A stretch of DNA of 64,000 bases from Bacillus sp. JCM 19058 (GTDB lineage: Bacteria; Bacillota; Bacilli; Bacillales_H; Bacillaceae_D), in contig BAXO01000021.1 of the NCBI GenBank assembly GCA_001310555.1, positions 1 through 64,000 of the forward strand, given 5' to 3'. The translations under genes and the position numbers were made by a program. The notes under the pieces are model-generated. The model worked only from the letters and a program-made list of their open reading frames with translations, made no database searches and was not told the origin of the DNA. Below, in pieces: positions 28,138-38,997 of this stretch; the first letter of the stretch is position 1; every line of letters starts with the position of its first letter.

Positions 28138-28460
28138 TTACAGATGTTTGTTAAGCTTGACGCCTTTTGTTTGAGCAAATTTATACTGATTGATTGCCTG
28201 ATATATCGAACACCAGGAGCGTTTCGCATAGCAAATCGGAATTTGCTGTACCGACGCTTTCTTTTTTTTAAAATGGTTGTTAAATTATGATTCACAAAGT
28301 CTGTCAAAATGAGAATGAAATCGACTTGTATAGAAATTTCCTTCTTGACCATCTTCGCTTTTCGTCCATTTACGTGAATAATCTCACTGAAACCGAGCTC
28401 TTCAAGCCTTTTCGGGATACTTCCTAACCGATCTGCACCGACAATCAGTAACGACGACAT
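28138..28460 (-). CDS. DUF2325-family protein under Fur-like control (one frameshift)
   Basis: About 107 residues. MSSLLIVGADRLGSIPKRLE and ELGFSEIIHVNGRKAK, then DFILILTDFVNHNL and, after a frameshift in the A-run near 28265, IPICYAKRSWCSIYQAINQY. This is the DUF2325 pattern, including the C-terminal cysteine-serine region. The start ATG 28460 has GAGGAGG before it. Function unknown. Two Fur-box-like sequences immediately upstream (28475-28530) suggest iron-repressed expression. Confidence 0.78.
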
Positions 28461-28474
28461 AATAACGCCTCCTC

Positions 28475-28530
28475 GATAATTGATAATCGTTCTCACCATA
28501 ATCTTAATTGATATCGATTATCATTGTCAA
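28475..28530 (-). promoter_or_regulatory. Two Fur-box-like sites
   Basis: GATAATTGATAATCGTTCTC at 28475-28494 and TTGATATCGATTATCATTGT at 28508-28527 both match the GATAATGATAATCATTATC theme. They are spaced 33 bp apart in the gap between the DUF2325 start and mgtE, so either gene could be the target; they are closer to the DUF2325 start. Confidence 0.65.
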
Positions 28531-28624
28531 TGTTTCTTATTCATATTTTGTCCCAAACGAATGATATTGCTTTGACTGTTATTTTTTTTGTAGAGTAAAG
28601 AGACGATGAAATGAGGTGATAAAT

Positions 28625-29982
28625 ATGATCGCAAATATGACTGAAGCTCAGATGCTTGTTCTCGTCATTAAATATTTGAGGGAAGGTAAACGGATTGCAC
28701 TACAGGATATATTAGAAGAGTTGCATCCATATGACGTAGGCCAGCTTTATCGTGGACTTCCTGAAAAACATCATCATAAATTCCTGACCTTCTTGACGCC
28801 AGAACAAATTGCCGATTTGCTTCAGGAACTGGACTATGAGATGCAAATAGAAATTCTTCATCGACTTGGCGTCGAACGTTCATCGAAAATCATGAATTTG
28901 ATGGAATACGACAATCTGGCCGATTTGCTTAATGAGCTTTCCGTCAATAAAATTCAAGAATTTCTTGATGCTATGCAACAGGAAGACTCACAGCAAATTC
29001 AAACGTTAATGAGCTACCCCGCTGAAACTGCTGGTGGCTTAATGACGAACCAGTTCGTTTGGATTCGGGCCAACCATACCGTGCGGCAAGCAGTTGACAA
29101 GCTGAAGGAGTATGCAAGCTTTTCCGAAAATATCTATTACCTTTATGTGATTAATGAAGAAAAAAAAGCTCGTTGGTGTCGTTTCCTATCGCGATTTATT
29201 AATCGCGAATATTGAAGATAAAATTGAAGATATTATGTTCAGCCGTGTCGTTTCCGTTTCCGTAGAGGCCGATCAGGAGGAAGTCGCTCAAATTATTGAA
29301 CGTTACGATTTTATTGCGGTACCCGTCGTCGATCAAGATAATGTTCTGCTCGGGATCGTTACCGTTGATGATGCTATTGATGTTGTGATCCGTGAAGCTA
29401 ATGAAGACATAGAAAAATTATCAGCTTCAGGTAAGGACATCGATTTTCATACTAAAGCATCAACAGCGGCGTTCAGACGACTACCATGGCTCATTCTCCT
29501 TCTGTTTATCGGGTTAGTGTCTGGGAGTATTATTAGTTCATTTGAGGACACGCTTGAGCAAGTCGTTGCTCTCATCTTCTTTATGCCGATGATCGCGGGC
29601 ATGACCGGAAATACGGGAACGCAATCGTTGGCAGTCGTCGTCCGAGGAATTGCTACAAATGTTGTCGATAAAAAAAACCGTTATTAAATTAATCTTTCGC
29701 GAGCTTCGTGTCGGAATTATGATTGGTTTAACATGCGGTGTACTAATTACATTGATCGCTTACATTTGGCGAGGTCCGATTATCGGTATTGTCGTCGGCA
29801 TTTCTCTTCTTTTGACATTAATTATCGGTACGTTAGCTGGGACTATCATCCCTTACTTCTATATCGCTTCGGAGTTGATCCGGCAGTGGCATCAGGTCCA
29901 CTCATCACTACGCTTAATGATGTTTTTTTCTCTCTTCATTTATTTCGGAACAGCGACGTTGTTTTTATCTTACATGCTATAG
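28625..29982 (+). CDS. mgtE: Magnesium transporter MgtE (two frameshifts)
   Basis: About 450 residues. N-terminal superhelical domain (LHPYDVGQLYRGLPEKHHHK), two CBS domains (VVSYRDLLIANIEDKIEDIM; IAVPVVDQDNVLLGIVTVDD), a connecting helix and five membrane segments with the pore motif MAGMTGNTGTQSL. An extra A in runs at 29159-29166 and 29671-29678 breaks it twice; repaired joints are NEEKKLVGVV and VDKKTVIKLI. The magnesium-sensing CBS domains close the channel when cell magnesium is high. ATG 28625 follows GAGGTGAT. Confidence 0.93.
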
Positions 29983-29986
29983 GGCG

Positions 29987-30018
29987 GAGAACAGCTTTTC
30001 ACAGTGGCAGCTGTTCTC
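29987..30018 (+). terminator. Hairpin after mgtE
   Basis: GAGAACAGC / GCTGTTCTC five bases past the mgtE stop. It lacks a T-run, so it is a weak terminator at best. Confidence 0.45.
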
Positions 30019-30240
30019 TCGTCAATGAATATCTCCATGTTTGTCAACGGTTGAAGTGAGGGAATGAGGATGAGGCTTTCGAACAAATATTTACTTGTCG
30101 GATTAACCACCTTTACTTGAGGTGAGTTATTGTGTCGATATCGCTGTCGCCGCGACAGGTATTTCAACAACAATCCTTAAGCTTCCCTCCAGAAAAAGGA
30201 AACCGTTAAGAAATGCGCAATAATTCCCCGGGAAATGAAG

Positions 30241-30274
30241 AAAAAAGTAACATCATGTTTGAAGTTACTTTTTT
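30241..30274. terminator. Bidirectional terminator
   Basis: AAAAAAGTAAC / GTTACTTTTTT around a 12-base loop, downstream of the small minus-strand membrane gene. Confidence 0.75.
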
Positions 30275-30372
30275 GATCGTCTTCTTTCACTGGTCTTCGA
30301 TATGGATCGAGCAAGAAGCTACCTCTAATAGCACTAAACTCATACTTTTTTTCCGAATTCATCCAAGCGATT

Positions 30373-30468
30373 TTATCTCGTCGTTATGTAATGGCCGACA
30401 ACCCAGTATAAAATCCCATATAAAGCAGCAAGCGACGCAATAATAATAAACAGTTTCTTGTTTGACAT
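30373..30468 (-). CDS. Small single-pass membrane protein, unknown
   Basis: 31 residues, MSNKKLFIIIASLAALYGIL then YWVVGHYITTR, one membrane helix. AGAGGGTG sits 11-18 bp before the ATG at 30468. If one base of the GACGAG stretch near 30380 is an error, the protein would run on as DKIAWMNSEKKYEFSAIRGS FLLDPYRRP, which would make a larger protein that ends near the terminator. I recognise neither version. Confidence 0.5.
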   Translation of the reverse strand: MSNKKLFIIIASLAALYGILYWVVGHYITTR

Positions 30469-30705
30469 TTTCACTTTTTCACCCTCTTGCAAACCTTTCT
30501 ATCTTCAGTATACTATATTTTCACGTGTTTTGAAGCGATAGGCATAGTGAACTTTTGACTTAGGCTCATTAGCCGTGCCTTAAGCACAGCCAAAGCCAAA
30601 AAGCAGGTCATCACTTGATTTAGCTTGCTAAAAAGAGGCTGCTATAATTCGCGCTTATCTATCCCCTCATTCTATGGTAAACTACTCGTTAAAGAGGTGA
30701 AGAAA

Positions 30706-31014
30706 ATGGATTATAGTCAAATGTGCCCAAAATATGAGCAAGCCATTGATCTATTAGGAAAGAAATGGACCGGGTTGATCATCCGCGTTTTGCTAGATGA
30801 GCCAAAGCGCTTTAAAGAAATTAAAGAGCAGATCCCAGAAATGAGCGACCGGATTCTGGCAGAACGAATGAAGGAGCTAGAACAGCTCAATGTCGTTTCC
30901 CGGACTGTCTATCCAGAGAAGCCTGTCCTTATTGAATATGCGCTGACGGAAAAAGGAATGGCGTTAAGGCCAGTGATTGAGTCGATTCAACTATGGGGAG
31001 AGAAGTGGGCGTAA
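30706..31014 (+). CDS. HxlR-family transcriptional regulator
   Basis: 102 residues, intact. MCPKYEQAIDLLGKKWTGLI places the conserved N-terminal cysteine of redox-sensing HxlR/HypR proteins at residue 6. Recognition helix is MSDRILAERMKEL; wing is TVYPEKPVLIEYALT. ATG 30706 has AAGAGGTG. It converges with fosB and stops 5 bp before it. Its targets are not evident. Confidence 0.88.
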   Translation: MDYSQMCPKYEQAIDLLGKKWTGLIIRVLLDEPKRFKEIKEQIPEMSDRILAERMKELEQLNVVSRTVYPEKPVLIEYALTEKGMALRPVIESIQLWGEKWA

Positions 31015-31019
31015 TTTTT

Positions 31020-31440
31020 TTAATAAAAAGACATATAACTTTTTTTCGTCCTTATAATAATCAAGTCGATCTTGAAGGGTTCCCGTATGACATTCGAACT
31101 TGTGCCCATCAGGGTCGGTAAAATAGATCGAGGTTTTATCACGCCGCTCGCGGTCACGCCCTTGTAATAGATTGACATTCAATTCCCTCAGCTTATCCTC
31201 AAACGCTACTAAGTCTTCTTCCTTTATCGAAAAAGCGATATGCGTATATGAGGCATGGATTTCATTTCGCGGGATATTCGCTTCTTCATTCAAAGCGAGC
31301 CATAGCCCATTCAGTTCAAAATAAGCCGTAGTTCTTCCCTTTGCTAACAAATTCGCCCCAAATACTTCCTGATAAAAAGCAATCGATCGTTCTAGCTCTG
31401 AAACAGAAAACAGTAAATGATTAATTCCATTCGTCTTCAT
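31020..31440 (-). CDS. fosB: FosB-type fosfomycin resistance thiol transferase (one frameshift)
   Basis: About 139 residues of the glyoxalase/VOC fold. Metal ligands His8 (GINHLLF), His67 (YTHIAF) and Glu116 (GHKFECHTG) are all present, as are RDERDK-like RERRDKTSIYFTDPDGHKFE and TLQDRLDYY. One extra A in the run near 31042-31048 hides the true end SYMSFY at 31020. In Bacillaceae FosB adds bacillithiol or cysteine to fosfomycin and inactivates it. AGGAGG precedes the ATG. Confidence 0.9.
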
Positions 31441-31559
31441 ACTTTCTTCCTCCTAAAAATGCGATGACTTTACGATTCTCCTCCACTTTGATTTAAGCGG
31501 GCAAATTTATAACCTCCTCAATGCGCCGGCTTTCCTTTCAAAAGAAACAAATAGTACAT

Positions 31560-31587
31560 GAGCCCTGTCTCACGTGCGACAGGGCTC
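31560..31587 (-). terminator. Terminator of gndA
   Basis: Perfect GAGCCCTGTC / GACAGGGCTC stem with 8-base loop, 12 bp past the gnd stop; the following minus-strand bases are T-rich. Confidence 0.75.
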
Positions 31588-31598
31588 AATAATTCCGC

Positions 31599-33016
31599 TT
31601 ATTTTTCAAACCATTCGGTATGGAATACTCCCTCTTTATCAGTACGCTGATACGTATGAGCCCCAAAATAATCTCGTTGGGCTTGAAGAAGATTGGCTGG
31701 CAATGTTGCTGTACGATAGCTGTCGTAATAAGCCAAGGCGCTGGAAAATGCCGGTACAGGAATTCCATTTGAAATGGCCAAGCCTAACACTTCGCGCAGC
31801 GACGATTGATAGTTCTCGACGATCGCTTTAAAATACGAGTCGAGCAGTAAATTAGCTAAAGCTGGCTCGCGATCATACGCTTCTTTAATCTTTTGCAAAA
31901 ATTGTGCACGGATAATGCACCCGCCACGGAAAATCATCGCGATCTCACCATAGCGCAAATTCCAGTCGTTTTCGTCTGAAGCCGCACGCATTTGCGCAAA
32001 GCCTTGAGCGTATGAACAAATTTTACTCATATACAAAGCCTTTCGAACCGCCTCAATCACAGCTTCCTTATTTCCGTTAAATGGCACAGTGCTTGGCCCA
32101 GAAAGGATTTTGCTCGCTTTTACACGCTCGTCCTTCATCGCTGAAATAAAACGCGCGAAAACGGACTCTGTAATGATCGGAAGTGGCACACCGAGGTCTA
32201 ACGCGCTTTTGCTCGTCCACTTTCCGGTTCCTTTTTGTCCTGCAGTATCTAGGATAACGTCGACAAGTGGTTGCCCTGTTTCTTCGTCGATTTTTGTAAA
32301 AATATCCGCTGTTATTTCAATAAGATAGCTATCTAGCTCTCCTTTATTCCATTCTGCAAAGACTTCATGGAGCTCACTTGCAGTCAGGCCTAGCACATGC
32401 TTCAAGATAAAATAAGCTTCCGAAATGAGCTGCATATCCCCGTACTCTATCCCATTATGAACCATCTTCACGTAGTGGCCTGCACCGTTTGGTCCGATAT
32501 AAGTACTACAAGGCTCGCCATTGACTTTCGCTGAAATCGCATCAAAAATTGGCGCTACGAGCTGGTACGCTTCCTCTTGTCCACCAGGCATAATCGAAGG
32601 ACCTTTTAACGCTCCTTCTTCTCCCCCGGATACACCAGTTCCGATAAAGTGAATCCCACTTTCTTCAAGTTCTTGATTACGGCGAATCGTATCCTCGTAA
32701 TACGTATTGCCGCCATCAATAAGAATGTCGCCTTGCTCAAGCAATGGCTTCAGCGAAGCAATCGTTGCATCTGTTGCTCCTCCTGCTTTAACCATCAGCA
32801 ATATTTTACGGGGTTTCTCAAGCGATTGAACAAACTCCTCAATCGTTTTTGCGCCGGTAAAGTTTCTACCTTCTGCCTCATTTTTCAAAAAAAATGCTCC
32901 GTTTTCTCATAAGAACGATTGAAAACCGCGACGGAATACCCCCGGCTCTCAATATTCATCGCAAGGTTTTTGCCCATAACGGCTAAACCAATGACACCAA
33001 TTTGCTGTTTTGACAT
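31599..33016 (-). CDS. gndA: 6-phosphogluconate dehydrogenase, decarboxylating (one frameshift)
   Basis: About 471 residues. N-terminal NADP-binding [20 protein letters not shown], then [44 protein letters not shown] with catalytic Lys, and the C-terminal [19 protein letters not shown]. An extra A in the run at 32887-32894 separates the first 42 codons. It makes ribulose 5-phosphate, NADPH and carbon dioxide in the pentose phosphate pathway, the pathway that also receives xylulose 5-phosphate from the xyl operon at 45-48 kb. Monocistronic with its own terminator. Confidence 0.95.
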
Positions 33017-33230
33017 TTTCTTATCTCCCTCTCTTTTCTATATGCAGACTAAAGCGCTGGTTTTTTTCATTCTAAACTGAATTATACCATAACAATTCAA
33101 CCTGTACCGCTCGCTCTTTTAATTCATCTATTCTTCAGTGAAAACGGCGGGCGTGACAGTCAAGCGTATAAAATACCGGGCAAATCACACAATAGGCGAA
33201 AGTTCATCATAATAAAGGAGTGTTCGGGGA

Positions 33231-34114
33231 ATGTCAATGCTGGAACAACAGTTAAATCAGCGCCAAACCAATGGCCAGCCCGCTCAAACGCAAATCAAGC
33301 AGCCTGGAATCGAGGAGCAGATGAATCCTAGACCCATTTATGATAACCCATCCTATATCGGAAGCGGCAAACTGACTGGAAAGACAGCAATCATTACGGG
33401 CGGAGACAGCGGGATTGGCCGGGCCGTTGCTTTAGCTTTCGCAAAGGAAGGAGCCAATGTCAGCATCGTTTATTTTGATGAGCATGAGGATGCTAAGTTA
33501 ACGAAGCAGATCGTTGAAGCGCAAGGGGTAAAAGCTTTAGTAATTAGCGGTGATGTCGGCAATGAACAGTTTTGCCATCAAGCCGTTCAACAGACGTTTG
33601 ACGCGTTTGCCCGACTCGACATTCTCGTCAATAATGCTGCTGAGCAGCATTATCAAGAAAGCATTGAAAACATATCTGCCAATCAGCTTCATCGTACGTT
33701 CCAAACTAATATCTATTCTCAGTTTTACTTCGTTCAAGCTGCAAGGCCATATTTAAAGCAAGGGAGCTCGATTATTAATACAGCATCGATCGTCGCGTAT
33801 AAGGGCAGCCGGTATTAATGGATTATGCTGCTACAAAAGGGGCAATTGTCGCTTTCACACGCTCACTTTCGCAAAATTTGGCTTCAGCGGGTATCCGTGT
33901 AAACGGTGTTGCTCCCGGGCCAATCTGGACACCGTTAATCCCCGCTTCGTTTCCGGCAAGCGACGTCACTAAATTCGGAACTGACACGCCGATGGGGCGT
34001 CCCGGGCAGCCGGTGGAGCTAGCTCCGGCATACGTGTATCTTGCTTCGGAGGATTCAAGCTATGTTACCGGGCAAATGATCCATGTTAATGGCGGAGCGG
34101 TCATTAATGGTTGA
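33231..34114 (+). CDS. SDR oxidoreductase, general-stress type (one frameshift)
   Basis: About 294 residues with the long N-terminal extension (QPGIEEQMNPRPIYDNPSYI) characteristic of YhdF/YhxC-like SDRs. Cofactor loop TGGDSGIGRAV, NNAAEQH, catalytic NTASI and YAATK, end YVTGQMIHVNGGAVING. A missing C near 33813 shifts the frame just before MDYAATK; repaired it reads YKGSPVLMDYAATK. AAAGGAG precedes the ATG. No clear sigma-B promoter is visible upstream. Substrate unknown. Confidence 0.88.
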
Positions 34115-34212
34115 CTCTCTCCAAACGGGCCATCCGTAACGCTTTCGGCGATACTGGATGGCTTTCGTTCGGCAAATAATTAGCATTGAGAGGAGTTGAG
34201 ATGTGAATTGCA

Positions 34213-35537
34213 TTATGGTTGTTTGTTGAATTCCTCACTGAAATGATTTAATGTCTCAGCCGAATTTGCTACTTCTCCGGACGCATGATTAACTTCCTCA
34301 ATTACTTGCATCAACCTTTAAGCTCTTTTTCTATTTTTTTCATTTTGCTCCTTTAATGTTTTCATCGTCGTCCAAATTTCCGTAAAGGAATGCTCGGTTG
34401 CTTCCATCCCGTCTCGCCCCTTTTCAACAAGTGTTGTGACGCGAAGCATCGATTTCGATACGGTCGAAATTTGATCGTTGGTTTGTTTTATCAAATCAGC
34501 AACGTTAATTGTCGACGTTTTTGTTTGTTCCGACAGTTTACGAATTTCGTCCGCAACGACGGCAAAGCCTTTTCCATATTCGCCCGCTCGAGCAGCCTCA
34601 ATCGAAGCATTTAGCGCTAACAGATTAGTTTGTTCGGCAATTTTACCGACAATATCAATGACATTGTTAATTTCACTCGAAAAGGACGCTAGCTTAGTTG
34701 AGCCTTCCGCAATTTCTCTTACACTTTCCATGACCGTTTCCATCATTTCGCTCTGTTCACTAACCTGTGTCTTCCCGCTTTCGGAATACGATTCGGCAGT
34801 CATAGCAAACTCCGCCCCTTCTTTAGCCAAGCCTTCAATAGCTTCCGCTTGATTAGCCAGACCTTTAATCGCAGCATCCGTCTGTTCTGAAATTGCTGCC
34901 AATTCAACGGCGTATACCGATAGTTTCGAAATAAAGTCAATGCTCCTCTTCTCCTGCTCCTCCATTACCTTGGTATGCTCTACCTCATACGTTTCTATAA
35001 CAAGCTGCTGCTCAAGCAGAAAAACTTGCCAATTACTTTAACAGCTAAAAGGAGGTCTTCAGGATGATGAATTTCTTGCTCCAAACAAGCAATTAGGCAG
35101 TTGTGCAAATGCTGAAAAGCTGCCAAGTACCATTTATTTTGAAGGCCGATTCGCACATGAGCTTGGGCAATCCTGATCCGTTTCTCGATAAATTCTGCAG
35201 AAATTTCTCCCGCAAACAATTCAGAAACATGCGTCTTTAAGAGCTGCTTCAAATGCTCTACCTCGCTGTTGGCCTCAATCATATTTAGCAATGATGGTTG
35301 CTGAGTAATCACTTGATAAAAATGTTCCGTGACCTCATCCAAATGTTTACTTACTATTGGCTGCAAAGCCTTCATGATCTTTAAATCGTCTACGGTAAAT
35401 TGCAGCATCGTTAATTGACTTTTTACATCCTCGGTTGGCGGTTCAAATAATACGGATAAAGAGCTTGCTTGTACTTTCAAGCTTTCATCCACTTCTTTCT
35501 TTTTCTTTACTAGAGCCTTTTTATAGGGAAAAGCCAT
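34213..35537 (-). CDS. hemAT: HemAT globin-coupled aerotaxis transducer (frameshifted)
   Basis: About 440 residues. N-terminal protoglobin domain with the proximal heme histidine at His127 ([19 protein letters not shown]), then a chemoreceptor signalling domain with [20 protein letters not shown] and [18 protein letters not shown]. Breaks lie near 35025 (between globin and signalling domains) and near 34315-34330 (close to the C terminus, ending [15 protein letters not shown]). It binds oxygen and signals through CheA to the flagella. No membrane segments, so it is cytoplasmic. AAGGAGG stands before ATG 35537. Confidence 0.92.
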
Positions 35538-36051
35538 AGATTTCTACCTCCTTAGAGCGATTTTATAGACTTCTTCCACTTCTTATATTTTATATATCGT
35601 ACAAGCGATCCAGATCCATTAGTAAAATAGGTACTTTTGTAATAATTAATATGACCTATTATTTCTCTTATTGCAAGCTGCTGCTCACATTCAGTACTTT
35701 AAAAGCCGAAAAACTATCGCAATAGACTTCGTCTAATATCATCTATCAAACGCTTGTATGCCGTAAAAATATGTACTGGAGTCGATGAGCGCATGGCTAA
35801 CTGCCACTTCGAGAAAAGAAGCACCTTATCGGGCTGGATGTCACTTATATAGCTATTAAGTCAAATGCTCCAAGCTGCAATCGCTCATTTATTTATCATG
35901 AAACCACCTCTTGACAAAATCAAAGTGAAGAATATAATGGTTAGTGACATGAATCATTAACCATTTAACTAGTGATGAACATTGACAAGGAAAATCTTCA
36001 TAAATAATGGTGATGTTGGAGCAATGTTTTTATAAGTAAAGGAGGAGAGGT
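35538..36051. other. Intergenic region with no gene recognised
   Basis: About 510 bp between divergent hemAT and the ABC transporter operon. It should hold both promoters; AT-rich patches exist but I cannot support a specific promoter or a gene. Confidence 0.4.
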
Positions 36052-36942
36052 ATGAGAATGCTAAAAGCTCATAGTATTAAAAAAAAGTTTTGGTGCGTTG
36101 AATGCGCTGGACGGTGTGAATTTGGAATTAGATAAAGGTGAAGTGTTAGGATTTATCGGGCCGAACGGCGCAGGTAAGTCGACGACGATCCGCGTTTTGC
36201 TTGGCATTTTAAAGGCGGATGAAGGTCATGCACAAATCTTCGGTATGGATGCCTGGAAAGATGCTGTGGAAATTCATAAGCGGATTGCTTATGTTCCAGG
36301 AGATGTAAATTTGTGGCCGAATTTGACTGGTGGCGAAGTGATTGACTTGTTTATGAAACTGCGGGGCACAACTCACAAGAGCGACGTGAAGAGCTGATTG
36401 AAAGATTTAATTTCGATCCTTCCAAAAAGTGTGGGACATATTCCAAAGGAAACCGGCAAAAAGTTGCTCTCATTTCCGCTTTTTCTTCCGAAGCCGATCT
36501 ATATATTTTAGATGAACCGACTTCTGGTCTGGATCCTTTGATGGAACAGATTTTTCAACAATGTGTTGCCGAAGCTAAGGCAGAAGGCAAGAGTGTATTG
36601 TTATCAAGTCATATTTTGTCTGAAGTTGAAAAATTGTGTGATAAGGTCAGCATTATCCGTCAAGGGAAGATAATCGAATCCGGATCGTTGAGCGAACTCC
36701 GCTATTTGACGCGTATTCAGCTTGTTTTGGAAACTAAAGAACCGCTTCCTGATATGCGTGAATTGAAAGGCGTTCATGACTTTGAAAAAGATGAGAATGA
36801 AGTGAGATTCCAGGTCGATGCGGATCAACTAGACGATATAATACGCTATGTGAGTTCGTACGGGGTGGTTCGTTTAGAGTGTGCGCCACCGACGTTGGAA
36901 GATTTGTTTATGCGGCACTATGAAGGTGAGGGGAATTATTGA
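36052..36942 (+). CDS. ABC transporter ATP-binding subunit, drug/antibiotic exporter type (two frameshifts)
   Basis: About 296 residues. Walker [11 protein letters not shown], signature [10 protein letters not shown] (a variant of LSGGQ), Walker [14 protein letters not shown] and switch His in [13 protein letters not shown]. Breaks are an extra A near 36080-36087 and a one-base loss near 36370. The C-terminal extension resembles CcmA/NatA-type exporters. The stop overlaps the permease start by one base, so the two form one operon. GGAGGAG precedes ATG 36052. The exported compound is unknown. Confidence 0.9.
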
Positions 36943-38527
36943 TGAAGTGGAATTATCATAACACGGGACAGCTTGTGGGCTTTATTTTACGTCGGGATCG
37001 TCTGCGGATTCCAGTTTGGCTAACGGCATTGATACTAAGTTCCGTAGTTGCTGCTCTCTCATATGTTTATCTGTTTCCAACAGTAGAAGATCGTCAAAAT
37101 CTTGCCCAAGATATGGGCAATGATCCGTTCTCGACGGCCTTAGTGGGTGTAGGATATGGGTTGGATAATTATACGTTTGGCGCGATAATGGCACATCAAA
37201 TGTTAATCATAACGGCAATTTTTGTTGGCATTATGAACATATTATTCGTCGCACGCCATACACGAGCGGATGAGGAAAAAGGGCGTATTGAGCTGGTTCT
37301 TTCGTTACCAACTGGCAAGGTGTCTAATTTGAATGCAACGTTGATTGTAGCTTGCGGACTAAATGTTGTAATGGCTGTTCTGATCGGATATGGGCTGTAT
37401 TTACTACAAATCCAAAGTATGGATTTACAAGGTTCTTTATTATATGGTGCAGCTCTGGGTGTCTTCGGTATTTTTTTTGCAGCAATGACTGCTTTGTGTG
37501 CTCAGTTATCGGAGAGCTCACGCGGAACGATGGGCTTGGCTTTTACCGTTTTTGGGTTAGCTTTTATCATCCGAGCAATCGGAGATGTGAATGTTGAAAA
37601 TCTGTCGTGGTTGTCTCCATTCGGTTGGATAACGGGAACGGAAGCATATGTGAACAACTATGTATGGCCTTTATTTTTAACACTGGCTATAGCCGTTCTT
37701 CTGATTATACTGGCTTTCGTTTTTAATGCGAACCGAGATTTGGAATCTGGAATTTTGCCATCTCGCCCAGGACGTCGCGAGGCTTCATCTTTTCTGAAAG
37801 GTCCCTTCGGACTATCATTGCGACTGCTTCATACGAACTGATCATCTGGATGATTGCGATGTTTATTTTAGGAGCGGCTTTCGTTGGGGATTTGGAGAAT
37901 TTCATTGCAGGCAGCGATACGGCGATAGACGATTTTTTAGCTCGGTAACACATGCCTCGACTCCGGAACAGTTGTTAGCGATGTTAATGTCATTGATTTC
38001 TGCGGTATGTACGATTCCTGCGCTGTTGTTTTTACACAAGTTGGAAAGCGAAGAACATCAACAGCGTACTGAACATTTTTTTGAGTAGTGCTGTGTCTCG
38101 TACGCGTTTGATGGGAAGTTATGTTATTTTGTCTTTGGTTAGTGGATTTATTTTACTTATGCTGGCAGCGGTCGGCTTGGGAACGGCAGCGATGGTGACG
38201 ATAGATAACGGCGCATCGTTCCGTATGATTTTGGGAAGTGCGCTTGTGTATATGCCTGCGATAGCAGTCATGATTGGCATTTCGACACTGTTAATCGGAA
38301 TTTTTCCAAAATGGACAGGGCTAAATTGGCTTCTGTTAGTATACTTTCTTGTGATAGCCGTATGGGTCAGTTGTTTCAATTTCCAGAATGGGTGGTGAAA
38401 TTATCACCGTTAAATGTGATGCCAATTGATGAAGTGGGGATAGCACTGTTTCGATAATGATTGTGATCGCCGCAGTTCTGATGTTTTTGGGCTTTCTGTT
38501 TTACAATCAACGCGATATTCAAGGTTG
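36942..38527 (+). CDS. ABC-2 type exporter permease (multiple frameshifts)
   Basis: About 530 residues in two halves, each with six or so membrane segments. First half is intact (36942-37841; VWLTALILSSVVAALSYVYL, ADEEKGRIELVLSLPTGKV), second half is broken at four or more places between 37830 and 38440 and ends YNQRDIQG. ADEEKGRxELVLS is typical of the tetronasin/antibiotic-type large permeases of actinomycetes and Firmicutes. The density of breaks in the second half is higher than elsewhere, so real decay cannot be ruled out. It pairs with the ATPase upstream. Confidence 0.8.
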
Positions 38528-38595
38528 AATACAACTTAAGTTAAACATGTATGGAGAAGATTGACTTCATCGATGAAAGAGGAGAACAAAGTCAT

Positions 38596-38711
38596 GCATT
38601 GGACAATTCGAGTAGTGCGTCAACGATCAGTTGAACGGGATGTTCCTGAATTTATCAGCAGTGCTAAAAAAAATTGACATTTCCGCTAACGAGTTACTTC
38701 AAATTTTATAG
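38596..38711 (+). CDS. Small unknown protein (one frameshift)
   Basis: MHWTIRVVRQRSVERDVPEF ISSAKK, then after removing one A from the run at 38667-38673, IDISANELLQIL. GAGGAG before ATG 38596. About 38 residues, not recognised. It follows the ABC permease by 68 bp on the same strand. Confidence 0.4.
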
Positions 38712-38721
38712 GAGAGTCTTA

Positions 38722-38926
38722 ATGATAGAGTTTAAGAATTGGCTTCATAGCCCAAGGAACGGTCATAGCGTTTTTCCAGGTGTGGGCGTTATTGAGACTA
38801 ATTTGCTACATTTTGCACACCCTGACGCTTATAAAGGGGCACTGGTATGAATGGGTTGTGGATGTCGAAACAAAGCATTATCAGCCATTCAGATATGATG
38901 AAAGCGAATATTCTAGTAATAATTAG
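38722..38926 (+). CDS. Small unknown protein (one frameshift)
   Basis: MIEFKNWLHSPRNGHSVFPG VGVIETNLLHFAHPDAYKG, then after removing one G near 38836-38839, HWYEWVVDVETKHYQPFRYD ESEYSSNN. About 67 residues rich in aromatic residues. GGAGAG lies before ATG 38722, 10 bp after the preceding small gene. No family recognised. Confidence 0.45.
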
Positions 38927-38997
38927 TGGATTTGCTATTATATGAATGAATAGGTCTACCTTTAGAAGATCAAAAAATCCAGAAAAAAAATAGGAAG

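Noticed and set aside
28500..28624. Magnesium riboswitch before mgtE
   Set aside because: Only 125 bp separate the divergent genes and they hold Fur-like boxes; no M-box helices or terminator hairpin before the mgtE start are visible.
33039..33051. A partial match (ATATGCAGACTA) to the acpS-island attachment repeat, upstream of gndA
   Set aside because: Only 11-12 of 24 bases match and there is no boundary or foreign DNA beside it; taken as chance.
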